Source: CAVHIG01 sp963636105
GTDB taxonomy: Bacteria; Bacillota; Clostridia; Peptostreptococcales; Anaerovoracaceae
Direction: 5' to 3'
DNA: 54,735 nt
Assembly (NCBI GenBank): GCA_963636105.1
Contig: CAVHIG010000004.1
Location: 1-54,735, forward strand
Program-made: the position numbers and the translations under genes
Notes under the pieces: generated by a model
Told to the model about the DNA's origin: nothing
The model's database searches: none
What the model saw: the letters and a program-made list of their open reading frames with translations, nothing else
In this document: piece after piece, positions 24,755 through 33,801 of the stretch
Layout: each line of letters starts with the position of its first letter
How positions within the stretch are numbered: position 1 is the stretch's first letter

Positions 24755-25939
24755 ATGAATGAGCAAAATATATTTATAGTGCGCTGCGGCGAGGTGGCGC
24801 TCAAGGGCATGAATAAGCCGTATTTCGAGAGAATGCTGGTGGATAGAATAAGGCGCTCACTCAAGGAATTTGAAGGCGTAGAGGTGAAAAGGCATGAGGG
24901 GCTCATCTTTGTGAGAGCGGATAAGCGCCTGGATTCTGAGCAGATTATAAAGCAGATCTCGAAGGTCTTTGGTGTGGCATCGATAAGTCCGGCTGTGGAA
25001 GCTGAATCCACAATGGAGGATATAGGACGCGAGGCTGTGAAGTACATGCTTGATTTGATTGAGAAGCAGGGCATAAAGACCTTCAAGGTAGAGGCAAAGC
25101 GCGCGGACAAGAGCTTTCCAGTGAAATCGCCGGAAATAGGTAGGATAATAGGAGCAAAGGTGCTCATAGGCTGCAAGGTCTTGAAGGTGGACGTGCATAA
25201 TCCGGACTGTCTGCTCTTTGTGGATGTAAGGCATGATAAGTCATATATATATAACGCGAAAATTTCGGGCTTTGGCGGGCTGCCGCTCGGTACAAACGGC
25301 AAGGGCATGGTGCTGCTTTCGGGCGGCATAGACAGCCCTGTGGCGGCCTGGATGATGGCAAAGCGCGGTATGCTTATAGAGGCTGTGCATTTTCATTCTT
25401 ATCCTTATACGAGTGAGAGGGCGCAGGAGAAGGTCGAGGAGCTTGCAAGGCTTGTGGCCGGATATTGCGGGCGTTTTAAGATGCATGTGATAAATCTACT
25501 TCCGATTCAGGAGCAGATTGTGCAAAATTGTCCTGAGGAGGAGACGACTATTCTGGTGCGCCGCTTTATGATGCGTATAGCGGAGAAGGTTGCTGAAAAG
25601 AGCGGCTGTATGATGCTTATTACGGGTGAGAATCTCGGGCAGGTGGCCAGTCAGACTGCGGAGGCGCTTGTGGTGACGGATGCGTCCGTGTCTATGCCGG
25701 TGATGAGGCCGCTTATAGCTATGGATAAGGTGGATATCATGGATAAGGCTCGTGAGATCGGGACGTATGAGACTTCGATTCAGCCTTATGAGGATTGCTG
25801 TACGGTATTTTTGCCGAAGCATCCGGCGACCAAGCCGAAGCTTGAGCGGATTTTGGAGTCAGAGAGCCGCCTCGATTGCGAGGCTCTCATAGAGGCGGCG
25901 GTGGCCTCAGAGGAAATTATAAATATTTTCCCGGAGTAG
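24755..25939 (+). CDS. thiI: tRNA 4-thiouridine synthetase ThiI
   Basis: ThiI adenylates uridine-8 of tRNA and inserts sulfur. The 394-residue protein has an N-terminal ferredoxin-like and THUMP region (FIVRCGEVALKGMNKPYFER) and the PP-loop ATPase motif VLLSGGIDSPVAAWMMAKRG, followed by VHFHSYPYTSERAQEK and ITGENLGQVASQT. No rhodanese domain is present, as is usual in Gram-positive bacteria. Sulfur would come from the desulfurase encoded just upstream. Confidence 0.95.
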   Translation: MNEQNIFIVRCGEVALKGMNKPYFERMLVDRIRRSLKEFEGVEVKRHEGLIFVRADKRLDSEQIIKQISKVFGVASISPAVEAESTMEDIGREAVKYMLDLIEKQGIKTFKVEAKRADKSFPVKSPEIGRIIGAKVLIGCKVLKVDVHNPDCLLFVDVRHDKSYIYNAKISGFGGLPLGTNGKGMVLLSGGIDSPVAAWMMAKRGMLIEAVHFHSYPYTSERAQEKVEELARLVAGYCGRFKMHVINLLPIQEQIVQNCPEEETTILVRRFMMRIAEKVAEKSGCMMLITGENLGQVASQTAEALVVTDASVSMPVMRPLIAMDKVDIMDKAREIGTYETSIQPYEDCCTVFLPKHPATKPKLERILESESRLDCEALIEAAVASEEIINIFPE

Positions 25940-26017
25940 GGCTTGCGGGAAAGCTTCGTTTGATTTCTAAATTTCTTTGCAAGGAAGATTTGGGGCTACA
26001 CCTGTCTTTGGTGGCTC

Positions 26018-26080
26018 GGCCTACACCTACCTTCGGGACCAAATCGACTTACACATGGTCCCTCAGGCAGCTTAGGCCTC
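26018..26080 (+). repeat. Copy 1 of a ~62-bp dispersed repeat
   Basis: This copy aligns with 40975-41035. Both read GGC(C)TACA-CT-CCT, then GGACCAAAT or GGAACAAAT, GACTTACA and a shared 20-base end, CCTCAGGCAGCTTAGGCCTC. In this copy GGGACCA (26035-26041) and TGGTCCC (26056-26062) form the stem. A further partial copy of its 5' part seems to lie at about 25993-26017. No other feature was seen in 25940-26128. Confidence 0.8.
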
Positions 26081-26128
26081 GCTGCATATTTAAAATGAAA
26101 AAGCCGATGAAGAGAATAGGAGAAAGTT

Positions 26129-27160
26129 ATGGAAAAGTACATGGATTATATGCTTGATCAGCTGAAAAAGATCATGGCTATTGACAGTCCTTCGGGATAT
26201 ACGGAGGAGCTTGAAAATTATCTGGCGGATGAGTTTGAAGGTATGGGATTTAAATCCAGCCGCATGAAAAAGGGCGGCCTTATAGTGGACCTTGGTGGCA
26301 AGAACGCGGATGATGCCATAGTGCTGCAGGCTCACGGCGATACTCTCGGCGCTATGATAGAGGAGATAAAGGATGATGGACGCCTCAGAATCACCAGAAT
26401 CGGCGGACTCGTACCAAGCAATGTAGAAGCCGAAAATTGCAGGATTATCACAAAGTTTGACGGTATCTATGAGGGCACCTGCCAGCTTATAAATGCTTCG
26501 CTCCACGTAAATGACAAGTGCTATGAGACCGTAAGAAATTTTGAAACTGTCGAGATTGTCATAGATGAGGATGTCTCAAGCAAGGAAGATGTCGAAAAGC
26601 TCGGCATCGCGATAGGCGACTTTATTTGCTTCGACACAAGGACTGTGATTACAAAAAGCGGATATATAAAGAGCAGATTCCTCGATGACAAGCTCAGCGT
26701 GGCTATCGTGATGGCATACGCAAAGTATCTTTCTGAGGAGAAGGTAGTGCCTGAAAGGAAGGTATATGCATACATTTCAATGTTTGAGGAGGTAGGGCAT
26801 GGCGCGTCTTCTTCAATACCTGAGGGCACTACGGAATGTCTCAGCGTAGATATGGGCTGTGTGGGTAAGGCTATTAAGTGCAATGAGCACAATGTCTCCA
26901 TCTGCGCAAAGGATACGATGGGGCCTTATCATTATGGCATGCTCAAGAATCTGATATCGGCCGCAAAGAAGTCCGGCGCAAATTACACTGTGGATGTATA
27001 TCCGCACTACGGCTCGGATGTGGAGCGCACGCTCGCGGCAGGCTATGATGTGAGATTTGGTCTCATAGGCCCGGGCGTATACGCGTCGCACGGATACGAG
27101 AGAGCGCACAAAGACGGCGCCGTTTCCGCACTCAAACTCATAAAGGCTTATTTGGAATAA
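26129..27160 (+). CDS. M42 family metallopeptidase (glutamyl aminopeptidase-like)
   Basis: M42 peptidases are cytosolic di-metal aminopeptidases that trim short peptides. The 343-residue protein has IVLQAHGDTLGAMIEEI (HxD metal motif), FLDDKLSVAIVMAYAKYL (bridging Asp), MFEEVGHGASS (catalytic Glu pair) and ASHGYERAHKDG near the end (final His). An AGGAGA site precedes ATG 26129. A GCGCCGTTTCCGC repeat (27117-27129) is in frame near the C-terminus and encodes AVSA. It ends at a shared bidirectional terminator. Confidence 0.9.
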   Translation: MEKYMDYMLDQLKKIMAIDSPSGYTEELENYLADEFEGMGFKSSRMKKGGLIVDLGGKNADDAIVLQAHGDTLGAMIEEIKDDGRLRITRIGGLVPSNVEAENCRIITKFDGIYEGTCQLINASLHVNDKCYETVRNFETVEIVIDEDVSSKEDVEKLGIAIGDFICFDTRTVITKSGYIKSRFLDDKLSVAIVMAYAKYLSEEKVVPERKVYAYISMFEEVGHGASSSIPEGTTECLSVDMGCVGKAIKCNEHNVSICAKDTMGPYHYGMLKNLISAAKKSGANYTVDVYPHYGSDVERTLAAGYDVRFGLIGPGVYASHGYERAHKDGAVSALKLIKAYLE

Positions 27161-27280
27161 TAGCTTTTAAAAAGTACGCGCAGGAGATACAGAAGCTGTA
27201 GTTGATATATACAAAAATTTGCATTGTCAATATGCTTCGAAGAGCGGATGTGGATGATTTGGAGAAAATGTCCCAAAAGC

Positions 27281-27321
27281 AAAAGGGAAGGGCTCCTTTG
27301 CAGGAAGCTCTTCCCTTTTTT
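27281..27321 (+). terminator. Bidirectional terminator between the M42 peptidase and aminotransferase genes
   Basis: AAAAGGGAAG with GGCTCC (27281-27296) pairs with GGAAGCTCTTCCCTTTT, with an A-run on one side and a T-run on the other. It can end the plus-strand peptidase transcript and the minus-strand aminotransferase transcript. Confidence 0.85.
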
Positions 27322-27326
27322 GAGAT

Positions 27327-28667
27327 TTACCAACCCTTTATCTCATTTAAAACACTGTCTGGGATTTCACCCGCCAGAAGCTTTTTGATGGAATCCTCTA
27401 TTACATCGACACAGGTGTCTATCTGCTCTTTCGTTATTACAAGAGGCGGCTGAATCCTTAAGCTGCCTTTGCCGAGGAATATGATAAATACGCCGTTCTT
27501 TACACAATTCCAGCAGACCTTCAATGTTGCGTCTCTATTAGGAGTCATATCTTTGGCGCGGCTTTCAACGAAGTCAAGTGCGATTGAAAGACCGTAGCCT
27601 CTGACATCACCAACAATATCATATTTGGCCTGAAGTCCCTTCAGCTTCTCAAGGAAATATGCGCCATTTTCGGTTGCTTTCTCGAGCAGGTGGTCGCGCT
27701 CAATGATTTCAATGGATTTCAATGCTGCCGTACATACGGTGGTATTGCCTGCCAGTGTGAAGAGGTGAGCTGGCGGTTCGAGACAATCCAAAATCTCTGC
27801 TCTACCTACAACTGCACCCATAGGAAGACCGCCACCAATTGATTTGCCGCATACTATCATATCCGGAGCTACATCGAAATGCTCTATTGCAAACCATTTG
27901 CCGCTTCTACCGAAACCCTGCTGAATTTCGTCTACAACAAATAGTATGCCGTGCTCCTTACACAGGGCATAGAGCTCCTGAACGTATTTCTTAGGAGGAC
28001 AGATAATGCCGGCGTCGCCCGCAATCGGCTCAAAGAATACAGCAGCAACCTCTTCTGCTGGGAGATATGAGCTGAAAGCTTCTCTTATTTCGTTCAGACA
28101 TTCGAGATTACATTCTCCGTCCTTCTTGCCGTATGGACACATGTAGCAGGTCGGATATGAAAAATGAATTACGTCTGGAAGAGGATCGATGTGCTTTCTC
28201 ATGTTGAGACTGAGAGCGGAGACTGAGATAGCTCCATATGTGCTGCCATGATAAGCACCTCTGAACGAAATCAGTCTGTTTCTCTTGGTATAGCCTTTTG
28301 CAAATTTTATAGCACCGTCGATTGAGTCGGAGCCTGAAAGTCCGAAGGCGACCTTCTTTGGGAAATCTCCCGGAGTTATCTCAGTCAGCTTCTTTGCAAG
28401 CTCTACATTTTTCTCTGTATATACATACGCTGGCGTTATCTGGCAAAGCTTCTTCATTTGCTCATATACAGCCTCCGCTATTTCTAAATTGCCATTTCCA
28501 GTATTGGCTGAACCGGCGCTGGCGAGAAGATCAATGTATTCCTTTCCCTCGCTATCATATAACAGTGCGCCGTTTCCGCGCTCAAATACCATATCGTAAT
28601 AAGGAATTTTCTGAACTACGGATATGTATTTGTGATCTCCTTCACGAATCATTTCTTCTTTTGTCAT
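27327..28667 (-). CDS. Class III (acetylornithine/4-aminobutyrate-like) aminotransferase
   Basis: This is a PLP-dependent fold-type I transaminase. The 446-residue protein has AFGLSGSDSIDGAIKFAKGY, the PLP-contacting FVVDEIQQGFGRSG, VCGKSIGGGLPMGAVVG with the Schiff-base Lys, and FTLAGNTTVCTAAL. I use ATG 28667, eight bases after AAAGGTGG. A longer reading to 28784 would run through the sigma-54 promoter. The substrate is not evident; family members use omega-amino acids, ornithine or diaminobutyrate. It diverges from a YkvI-type transporter, and both have sigma-54 promoters, so it probably degrades or converts the amino compound that the transporter moves. Confidence 0.88.
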   Translation of the reverse strand: MTKEEMIREGDHKYISVVQKIPYYDMVFERGNGALLYDSEGKEYIDLLASAGSANTGNGNLEIAEAVYEQMKKLCQITPAYVYTEKNVELAKKLTEITPGDFPKKVAFGLSGSDSIDGAIKFAKGYTKRNRLISFRGAYHGSTYGAISVSALSLNMRKHIDPLPDVIHFSYPTCYMCPYGKKDGECNLECLNEIREAFSSYLPAEEVAAVFFEPIAGDAGIICPPKKYVQELYALCKEHGILFVVDEIQQGFGRSGKWFAIEHFDVAPDMIVCGKSIGGGLPMGAVVGRAEILDCLEPPAHLFTLAGNTTVCTAALKSIEIIERDHLLEKATENGAYFLEKLKGLQAKYDIVGDVRGYGLSIALDFVESRAKDMTPNRDATLKVCWNCVKNGVFIIFLGKGSLRIQPPLVITKEQIDTCVDVIEDSIKKLLAGEIPDSVLNEIKGW

Positions 28668-28767
28668 TGTCGTTGCCACCTTTCTGTTGTAAAATAGTAA
28701 TACAAACGGTTTGTGAGTAATGTAAAAAGTGTAAAAAAGTTTTGTGCTGCCTTTGGAACATGTAATG

Positions 28768-28784
28768 AGCAAGTTTTGTGCCAA
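28768..28784 (-). promoter_or_regulatory. Sigma-54 promoter of the aminotransferase gene
   Basis: On the minus strand the sequence reads TTGGCACAAAACTTGCT, an exact match to TGGCAC-N5-TTGCT. The GC of the -12 element lies at 28770-28769, about 100 bases before ATG 28667. Confidence 0.9.
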
Positions 28785-28894
28785 TATAAAAAAGAAAAAA
28801 TCGCATCGAGTAGTTACCTTTAGGGTAAAATAAAAGCACTGAAAAAAGCATATAAATGTAGAAAAAATATGATTTTATAGGCAAAGCTAAAAAG

Positions 28895-29006
28895 TGTAAA
28901 GCGTTTACATGTAAAAAGCAATTGTGCTATGACCATGTTAATGGTTGAAAACTAAAGAATTAAAAAAAGAAATGTGTAAACTGGCAAATAATTTTACATG
29001 TTTACA
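28895..29006. promoter_or_regulatory. Candidate enhancer sites for the sigma-54 activator
   Basis: TGTAAA-GCG-TTTACA (28895-28909) is a perfect interrupted palindrome. TGTAAAC (28975-28981) and GTTTACA (29000-29006) form a wider inverted pair, with an extra TTTACA inside. They lie 90-220 bases upstream of both -24 elements, as expected for upstream activator sequences of a sigma-54 regulator. The whole 28668-29172 gap is AT-rich and has no gene. Confidence 0.65.
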
Positions 29007-29093
29007 CATTTGCAAATTTAAAAATATAGTCATAATTAGCCGAAATCAGCGGATTTGTGTCAAAATACTGTTCAAAACAAGAAAAAAAGAAGT

Positions 29094-29109
29094 TGGCACG
29101 AGTATTGCT
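29094..29109 (+). promoter_or_regulatory. Sigma-54 promoter of the YkvI-like transporter gene
   Basis: TGGCACGAGTATTGCT matches the -24/-12 consensus TGGCAC-N5-TTGCT exactly. It lies 64 bases before ATG 29173. Confidence 0.92.
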
Positions 29110-29172
29110 TATTAAAATGGCAAGTGCTGCTGATGAGTTATTACTTGGTTTCGAAAAGAAAGGACGGCAATT

Positions 29173-30270
29173 ATGGCAGAACAGAAAAAAGAAGGTTTCG
29201 GTGCATTTGGTATCGGCATGACCTACGTAGGGACAGTTATCGGTGCAGGCTTTGCATCAGGACAGGAATTATTTCAATTCTTCGGTGCTTTTGGAGCTAA
29301 AGGTGTAATAGGAACGATTATAGCGGCTGCTCTCTTCGCCTTCCTCGGTGTCGCATGTATGCTTACGGCGAGGAATCTCGGAACGGGCGATTACGAAAAG
29401 GTGGTTTCCCCGGATAATAAGTATGTAAAGGGATTTTTTAATCTTTTGATTACTTTTTTCTCTTTTGGCGTAATGGTAATAATGTTTGCGGGCGCAGGCT
29501 CCCTCTTCCATTCGCTTACCGGAGTAAACTCCTCCGTGGGTGCAGCCATTATGATAGCTATAGTTGTACTGGTAGTACTGATCGGTTCAGAAGCAACTAT
29601 CAACAGTTTCTCAGTAATCGTGCCTGTTATGGTAGTTATCGGCGTGGTTACTGCGATTATCGCCTTCATAAATGGTTCTGATGATCTCATGAGCGCACCT
29701 ATGCACATTGAGAATGCAGGAGCCGGCAATTGGATTTTGGGCGCATTGCTGTATGTATCTTTTAATACTATATGTGGAATATGTGTACTCGCACCTATGG
29801 GGTATGAAGCAAAATCAAGAAAAGATGCTAAGATTGGCGGTATCATCGGTGGCCTTACACTCGGAGGACTCGCAATGTTTATCGTACTCGGTATCGTTAC
29901 GAATCAGAATGAAATGCTTACAAATGACATGCCTATGTACGCTGTAGCATGTTCTTTGAATAAATTCCTTGGCTGGGCATATGCTTTCATGTTGCTCGGA
30001 GCAATTTTTACTACCGCTGCAGGACTTCTCTTTGGATTGGTTGAGCGCCTCGGTACATATAATGTATCCTTCTTCAAGAAAAAGAGACTTTTGGTTTTGG
30101 TTATCGCCGCACTCGGTCTTTTGGGAAGTTTTGTTGGATTTGTAACTCTCGTAGGAACACTCTATCCTCTCACAGGTTACCTTGGATTCCTCGTTTTAGC
30201 TACGCTTTGCTATAATTTCTTTACTTCTTCAAAGAAAAGAAGCAAGGACGGAGAAAAGATAGCTGACTAG
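29173..30270 (+). CDS. YkvI-family membrane transporter
   Basis: The 365-residue protein has about ten membrane spans and opens with GIGMTYVGTVIGAGFASGQE. The IGAGFASGQE signature marks the YkvI group, distant relatives of APC/LeuT-fold amino acid carriers. No member with known substrate comes to mind. AAAGGAC lies just before ATG 29173. A sigma-54 promoter and shared palindromes connect it to the divergent aminotransferase, which suggests uptake of that enzyme's amino substrate. A strong terminator follows. Confidence 0.85.
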   Translation: MAEQKKEGFGAFGIGMTYVGTVIGAGFASGQELFQFFGAFGAKGVIGTIIAAALFAFLGVACMLTARNLGTGDYEKVVSPDNKYVKGFFNLLITFFSFGVMVIMFAGAGSLFHSLTGVNSSVGAAIMIAIVVLVVLIGSEATINSFSVIVPVMVVIGVVTAIIAFINGSDDLMSAPMHIENAGAGNWILGALLYVSFNTICGICVLAPMGYEAKSRKDAKIGGIIGGLTLGGLAMFIVLGIVTNQNEMLTNDMPMYAVACSLNKFLGWAYAFMLLGAIFTTAAGLLFGLVERLGTYNVSFFKKKRLLVLVIAALGLLGSFVGFVTLVGTLYPLTGYLGFLVLATLCYNFFTSSKKRSKDGEKIAD

Positions 30271-30311
30271 AAGCTTTGACGTAAAGATAACTATAATAAA
30301 GATAAATTGCA

Positions 30312-30353
30312 AAAGATAAAGGACATGGTTTTCGGATCATGTCCTTTATCTTT
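30312..30353 (+). terminator. Terminator after the YkvI-like gene
   Basis: AAAGATAAAGGACATG (30312-30327) pairs perfectly with CATGTCCTTTATCTTT (30338-30353) around a 10-nt loop. It separates the transporter gene from the activator gene. Confidence 0.88.
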
Positions 30354-30494
30354 CCACAGCTCTCTGCTGTGCTTATCTTGGAGTTTAGACAGTAACGAGT
30401 ACAGTATAAGAAAAAATGTAATAATTTAAAATGGTTGGACATGGATTCAAAATGAGAGTATACTGTATAAGCAAGGAAAAATAGGAGGTAAGAC

Positions 30495-32204
30495 ATGACT
30501 TTTGTAAACATATGTCTCAAAAAATTTGCGGTGGATGAAACTGCACTTTCGAGAAAGCATGAGCTTGTTCGGGAGCTTTTTGTGGCGGCATGCAGAGCCA
30601 AGGCTTCGGATGAAGGCATTTTGATGCTTGCTTCAAAAGATAGCCGTATTTTGGGGGCATATAACTTTACAAGCGGCATGGAGCTTGATGCTCAATGGTT
30701 TGCCAAGGATGATAATGCCAGTATGTTTGAAAGTCAGATTTATTTGCCAGCCTTTGAAGGTCATGTAATGAGACTTGCTGATAATGCAATATATACACTC
30801 TACATGATAAGCGACAAAAAATGCGATTTGACTTCAGTGAGTCAGATAGCCGATATCATCAGGAACAGTTATGCTGCCGCCAAGAAGTACGCCTATAGGG
30901 GAGATTTGTTACTTGATGCACTTGACTGTGCCGATGAAGCTGTATCCTATGCATCTGCTGACGGAAAATTGCGTTATATGAATAAATACGGACTTGAAGT
31001 CATGGGTGCGACAGCAGAAGAACTTTACGACAAGCCTGTTGCCGAGACTGTCAGCGACAATGCGATGCTTTTGCAGATTTTAAAGAGAAGGAAACATATA
31101 CTTGATAGGGAATATTCTATCTACTACAAAGGTAAGCTGTGTACCTTTATAAATTCGGGCTATTTGGTAACGGATCAAAACGGTACAGCTACAGGTGCAA
31201 TAGACATATATAAGAGTATTGAACGAAACCGAAAAATTGTAGGAGACATGGCAGGTTTTAAGGCGCTCAAAACTTTTGATGATATTTTGTTTAGCTGCAA
31301 TGAAATGCGAGAGACCGTAGATGCCGCAAAGCTCTTCGCCAACAGCGATGAGACTATACTGATACTCGGAGAAAGTGGCGTAGGTAAGGATATCTTTGCG
31401 CAGGCGATTCATAATAGCAGCGATAGAGCAGGCGGACCTTTTATTGCATTGAACTGCGCAAACTTTTCGAGCGAGCTTATGGATAGTGAGCTTTTTGGAT
31501 ATGAAGCGGGAGCCTTTACCGGCGCAAACAAGGGCGGCAAGACCGGTAAATTTGCGCTTGCCGACGGCGGCACCATTTTCCTCGACGAGATAGGTGAAAT
31601 GTCTTTTGCCCTACAGGCGAAGTTGCTTAGAGTGCTCGAAACATTGACCATAACAAAGGTAGGTGGGAATAAGCCTCAGAAAATTGATGTCAGAATCATA
31701 GCAGCGACAAACAGAGATCTTCAAGAATGCATAGAAGAAAAAACTTTCAGGCAGGATTTGTTCTACCGCCTCAAGGTGCTGTCGATAGAAGTTCCGCCGC
31801 TGCGCGAGAGGCATGGGGATATAGGACTTCTTGCAAGAGCTTTTTTAAATCGCGCCGCGCATAAGGCCGGCAAGGATTTTGTGAATATAACTCAGGATGC
31901 GATAGCAGCCATGGAGGCCTATGACTGGCCGGGAAATATTAGAGAACTTGAAAATCTAGCGTCGAGACTCGTATATATGTGTGACGGAAATACAATAGAC
32001 AGAGCACTGATAGAGAAGGTCGGAATTACCAAAATAACGAATGCCTTTGTACCGCCGTCACATAAAAACATATCTGAGATAACAAGAGAGCAACTATATC
32101 GCATTTATTCTGAAAAAAAGGGCAATAAGAAAAAAACTGCAGAGGAGCTTGGGATTTCACGTCCGACATTATATAAGCTCCTCCGCGAATTTGAAATAAT
32201 TTAG
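30495..32204 (+). CDS. Sigma-54-dependent transcriptional activator (PAS, AAA+, Fis-type HTH)
   Basis: The 569-residue protein has an unassigned N-terminal sensing region (about 1-140), a PAS-like domain (DEAVSYASADGKLRYMNKYG, about 155-240), the AAA+ core and a C-terminal Fis-type helix-turn-helix (KKTAEELGISRPTLYKLL). Core motifs are Walker A GESGVGKD, the sigma-54 contact loop GAFTGA, Walker B GGTIFLDEIGEM and RIIAATNRDL. It should bind the TGTAAA palindromes between the aminotransferase and transporter genes and open their -24/-12 promoters. The signal is probably a small molecule, as no kinase is paired with it. AGGAGG precedes ATG 30495. TATACT near 30460 may be its own -10. Confidence 0.93.
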   Translation: MTFVNICLKKFAVDETALSRKHELVRELFVAACRAKASDEGILMLASKDSRILGAYNFTSGMELDAQWFAKDDNASMFESQIYLPAFEGHVMRLADNAIYTLYMISDKKCDLTSVSQIADIIRNSYAAAKKYAYRGDLLLDALDCADEAVSYASADGKLRYMNKYGLEVMGATAEELYDKPVAETVSDNAMLLQILKRRKHILDREYSIYYKGKLCTFINSGYLVTDQNGTATGAIDIYKSIERNRKIVGDMAGFKALKTFDDILFSCNEMRETVDAAKLFANSDETILILGESGVGKDIFAQAIHNSSDRAGGPFIALNCANFSSELMDSELFGYEAGAFTGANKGGKTGKFALADGGTIFLDEIGEMSFALQAKLLRVLETLTITKVGGNKPQKIDVRIIAATNRDLQECIEEKTFRQDLFYRLKVLSIEVPPLRERHGDIGLLARAFLNRAAHKAGKDFVNITQDAIAAMEAYDWPGNIRELENLASRLVYMCDGNTIDRALIEKVGITKITNAFVPPSHKNISEITREQLYRIYSEKKGNKKKTAEELGISRPTLYKLLREFEII

Positions 32205-32275
32205 TTGATGAAATTTTCAGTAGCTCAAATCATTTGGCCACTATTGCAAAGACAGAAGGCGTCTGCATTGAATTA

Positions 32276-33700
32276 TCAATTACCCAGATGATCTTCATTA
32301 ACCAGAAGAATACCGGTGCTTTCCATTGCAATATCCAGCATACGTTGCGTAAAGCCGCTTTTGCTGAATAAGCCATAGACAATTTCATAACCCGGAAAAA
32401 CCTTGCGAATTTCTGCGGCACTATCAACCTTTTCTTTCAACGCAAAGTATACCGGCGCATCTACCGGTTTTGTATGGTACTTGCACTCTCCGGCAAACAC
32501 CCGTTTGTTCTGATGGTCTACAGACATTACATCTATTTCCGTATCGCCATCAAAATCATTCAGCCAATACGAGCCAATGAGGGATGGCACAAAGGAAAAC
32601 GTCCCGCTTTTGCACAGCTCCGCAAAAATGGTCTTACAGATATCCTCATAAGCAAATGCAACGAATTTCTCACGGAAATCCTTGAGCATCTCATCCAGCA
32701 CGATCTGCATATTGTCCAATTCCAGCTCACCTTTGTAGGGATAGACATAGCGGAACCAGAAGCGAATAAAATTGTCCGCAATAAAATACAGCCCCTTGCG
32801 CGATTTTTCCGGATTCTTTTCTGTAATCGGCGTCCGCTTCTCTATAAAGCCCAAGTCTGAAAGCGTAGACAGATAGGGCGTCAGCGCGGAGGTTTCCTGC
32901 CCAAGTACGCCAGCAATCTTGCCCAGTTTATGATTCCCGTCTGCAATCGCCTTGATGATTGAAAAATAGTTTACCGCCGTCACAGACTCGCTTTTCAGCA
33001 GGAAATTTGGTTCCTCGTATAAAAAGCCGTTTTTGGACAAAACAGCATCCTTGAGCTGATCTTCCAAAGGCCGTCCATCCTCAAAAAACTCCAGATATTT
33101 CGGAACACCGCCCGTTACGGCATACTGTTCTACTGACTGGGTAAAGGCCTTTTTTTGAACAGCGTATATGTCCGTAAACGGCAGTGGTGCCAAGCGTATC
33201 TGCGCTGTTCTGCGTCCATACAGCGGACTATTATAAGACAGAGCGTGTTTCTGCATCATACCAATCAAAGAGCCAGACAGGATTAGCATCACATTATGCT
33301 CTTTCAAAATCTCGTCCCAGGCATTCTGCAGGATAGATGGGAATGCCGAATTGGTCTTTACGAGGTATGGAAACTCGTCAATGACAAGCACCTTCTTTTC
33401 TTCTGGCTTATAGTCAGCAATCACCTGAAACAAGTCCAACCAATCCGTGAATGCTGCCTTCTGCAGCAATGTATTTTTCGTTGTACGGGCCACAACACCC
33501 GCCAGCCGCTTCATGCTTTGGCTTTCTAATTCCTCTGTGGCAAGGAAATAAAAGGCTGTTTTCTTCTTCAAGAACTCCTTGATCAGCGTTGTCTTTCCAA
33601 CCCTGCGGCGGCCATAGATAACAACAAAGCTGCTATCACGGTTATATTCCGCATTCAACGTACTCAACTCGCTTTTTCTGCCTATGAATTTCATATGCAT
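32276..33700 (-). CDS. Archaeal-type AAA ATPase with DUF234 domain
   Basis: The 474-residue protein starts MHMKFIGRKSELSTLNAEYN, then IYGRRRVGKTTLIKEFLKKK (Walker A) and KKVLVIDEFPYLVK (Walker B). A winged helix lies near 255-300. The C-terminal DUF234 region has DTEIDVMSVDHQNKRVFAGE then CKYH, which resembles a PD-(D/E)XK nuclease core (D, ExK pattern). Such ATPases are scattered among archaea and bacteria, often as orphans, and their role is unknown; mobile or defence functions are suspected. It stands alone between the sigma-54 activator and the two-component genes. A plausible minus-strand -10 lies near 33740. Confidence 0.85.
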   Translation of the reverse strand: MHMKFIGRKSELSTLNAEYNRDSSFVVIYGRRRVGKTTLIKEFLKKKTAFYFLATEELESQSMKRLAGVVARTTKNTLLQKAAFTDWLDLFQVIADYKPEEKKVLVIDEFPYLVKTNSAFPSILQNAWDEILKEHNVMLILSGSLIGMMQKHALSYNSPLYGRRTAQIRLAPLPFTDIYAVQKKAFTQSVEQYAVTGGVPKYLEFFEDGRPLEDQLKDAVLSKNGFLYEEPNFLLKSESVTAVNYFSIIKAIADGNHKLGKIAGVLGQETSALTPYLSTLSDLGFIEKRTPITEKNPEKSRKGLYFIADNFIRFWFRYVYPYKGELELDNMQIVLDEMLKDFREKFVAFAYEDICKTIFAELCKSGTFSFVPSLIGSYWLNDFDGDTEIDVMSVDHQNKRVFAGECKYHTKPVDAPVYFALKEKVDSAAEIRKVFPGYEIVYGLFSKSGFTQRMLDIAMESTGILLVNEDHLGN

Positions 33701-33801
33701 GATCTCCTTATGATAAAATAATTTATGATAATCTCGTTTATATTATACATTCGTGAGGCGAAAAGTCAAGCTTCTTTATGTTGATGAGATTTTCATCCGC
33801 C

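Noticed and set aside
25876..26157. 93-codon plus-strand frame spanning the end of thiI and the repeat
   Set aside because: It only joins an alternate frame of thiI with repeat sequence; no start site or homology.
28567..28579. GCGGAAACGGCGC copy in the aminotransferase gene as an insertion
   Set aside because: The encoded RGNGALLYD resembles the conserved family pattern at this place, so this copy may be partly chance; I count it as a motif but not as an inserted segment.
28668..28784. N-terminal extension of the aminotransferase
   Set aside because: It would be translated across the sigma-54 promoter, and a good ribosome binding site precedes ATG 28667.
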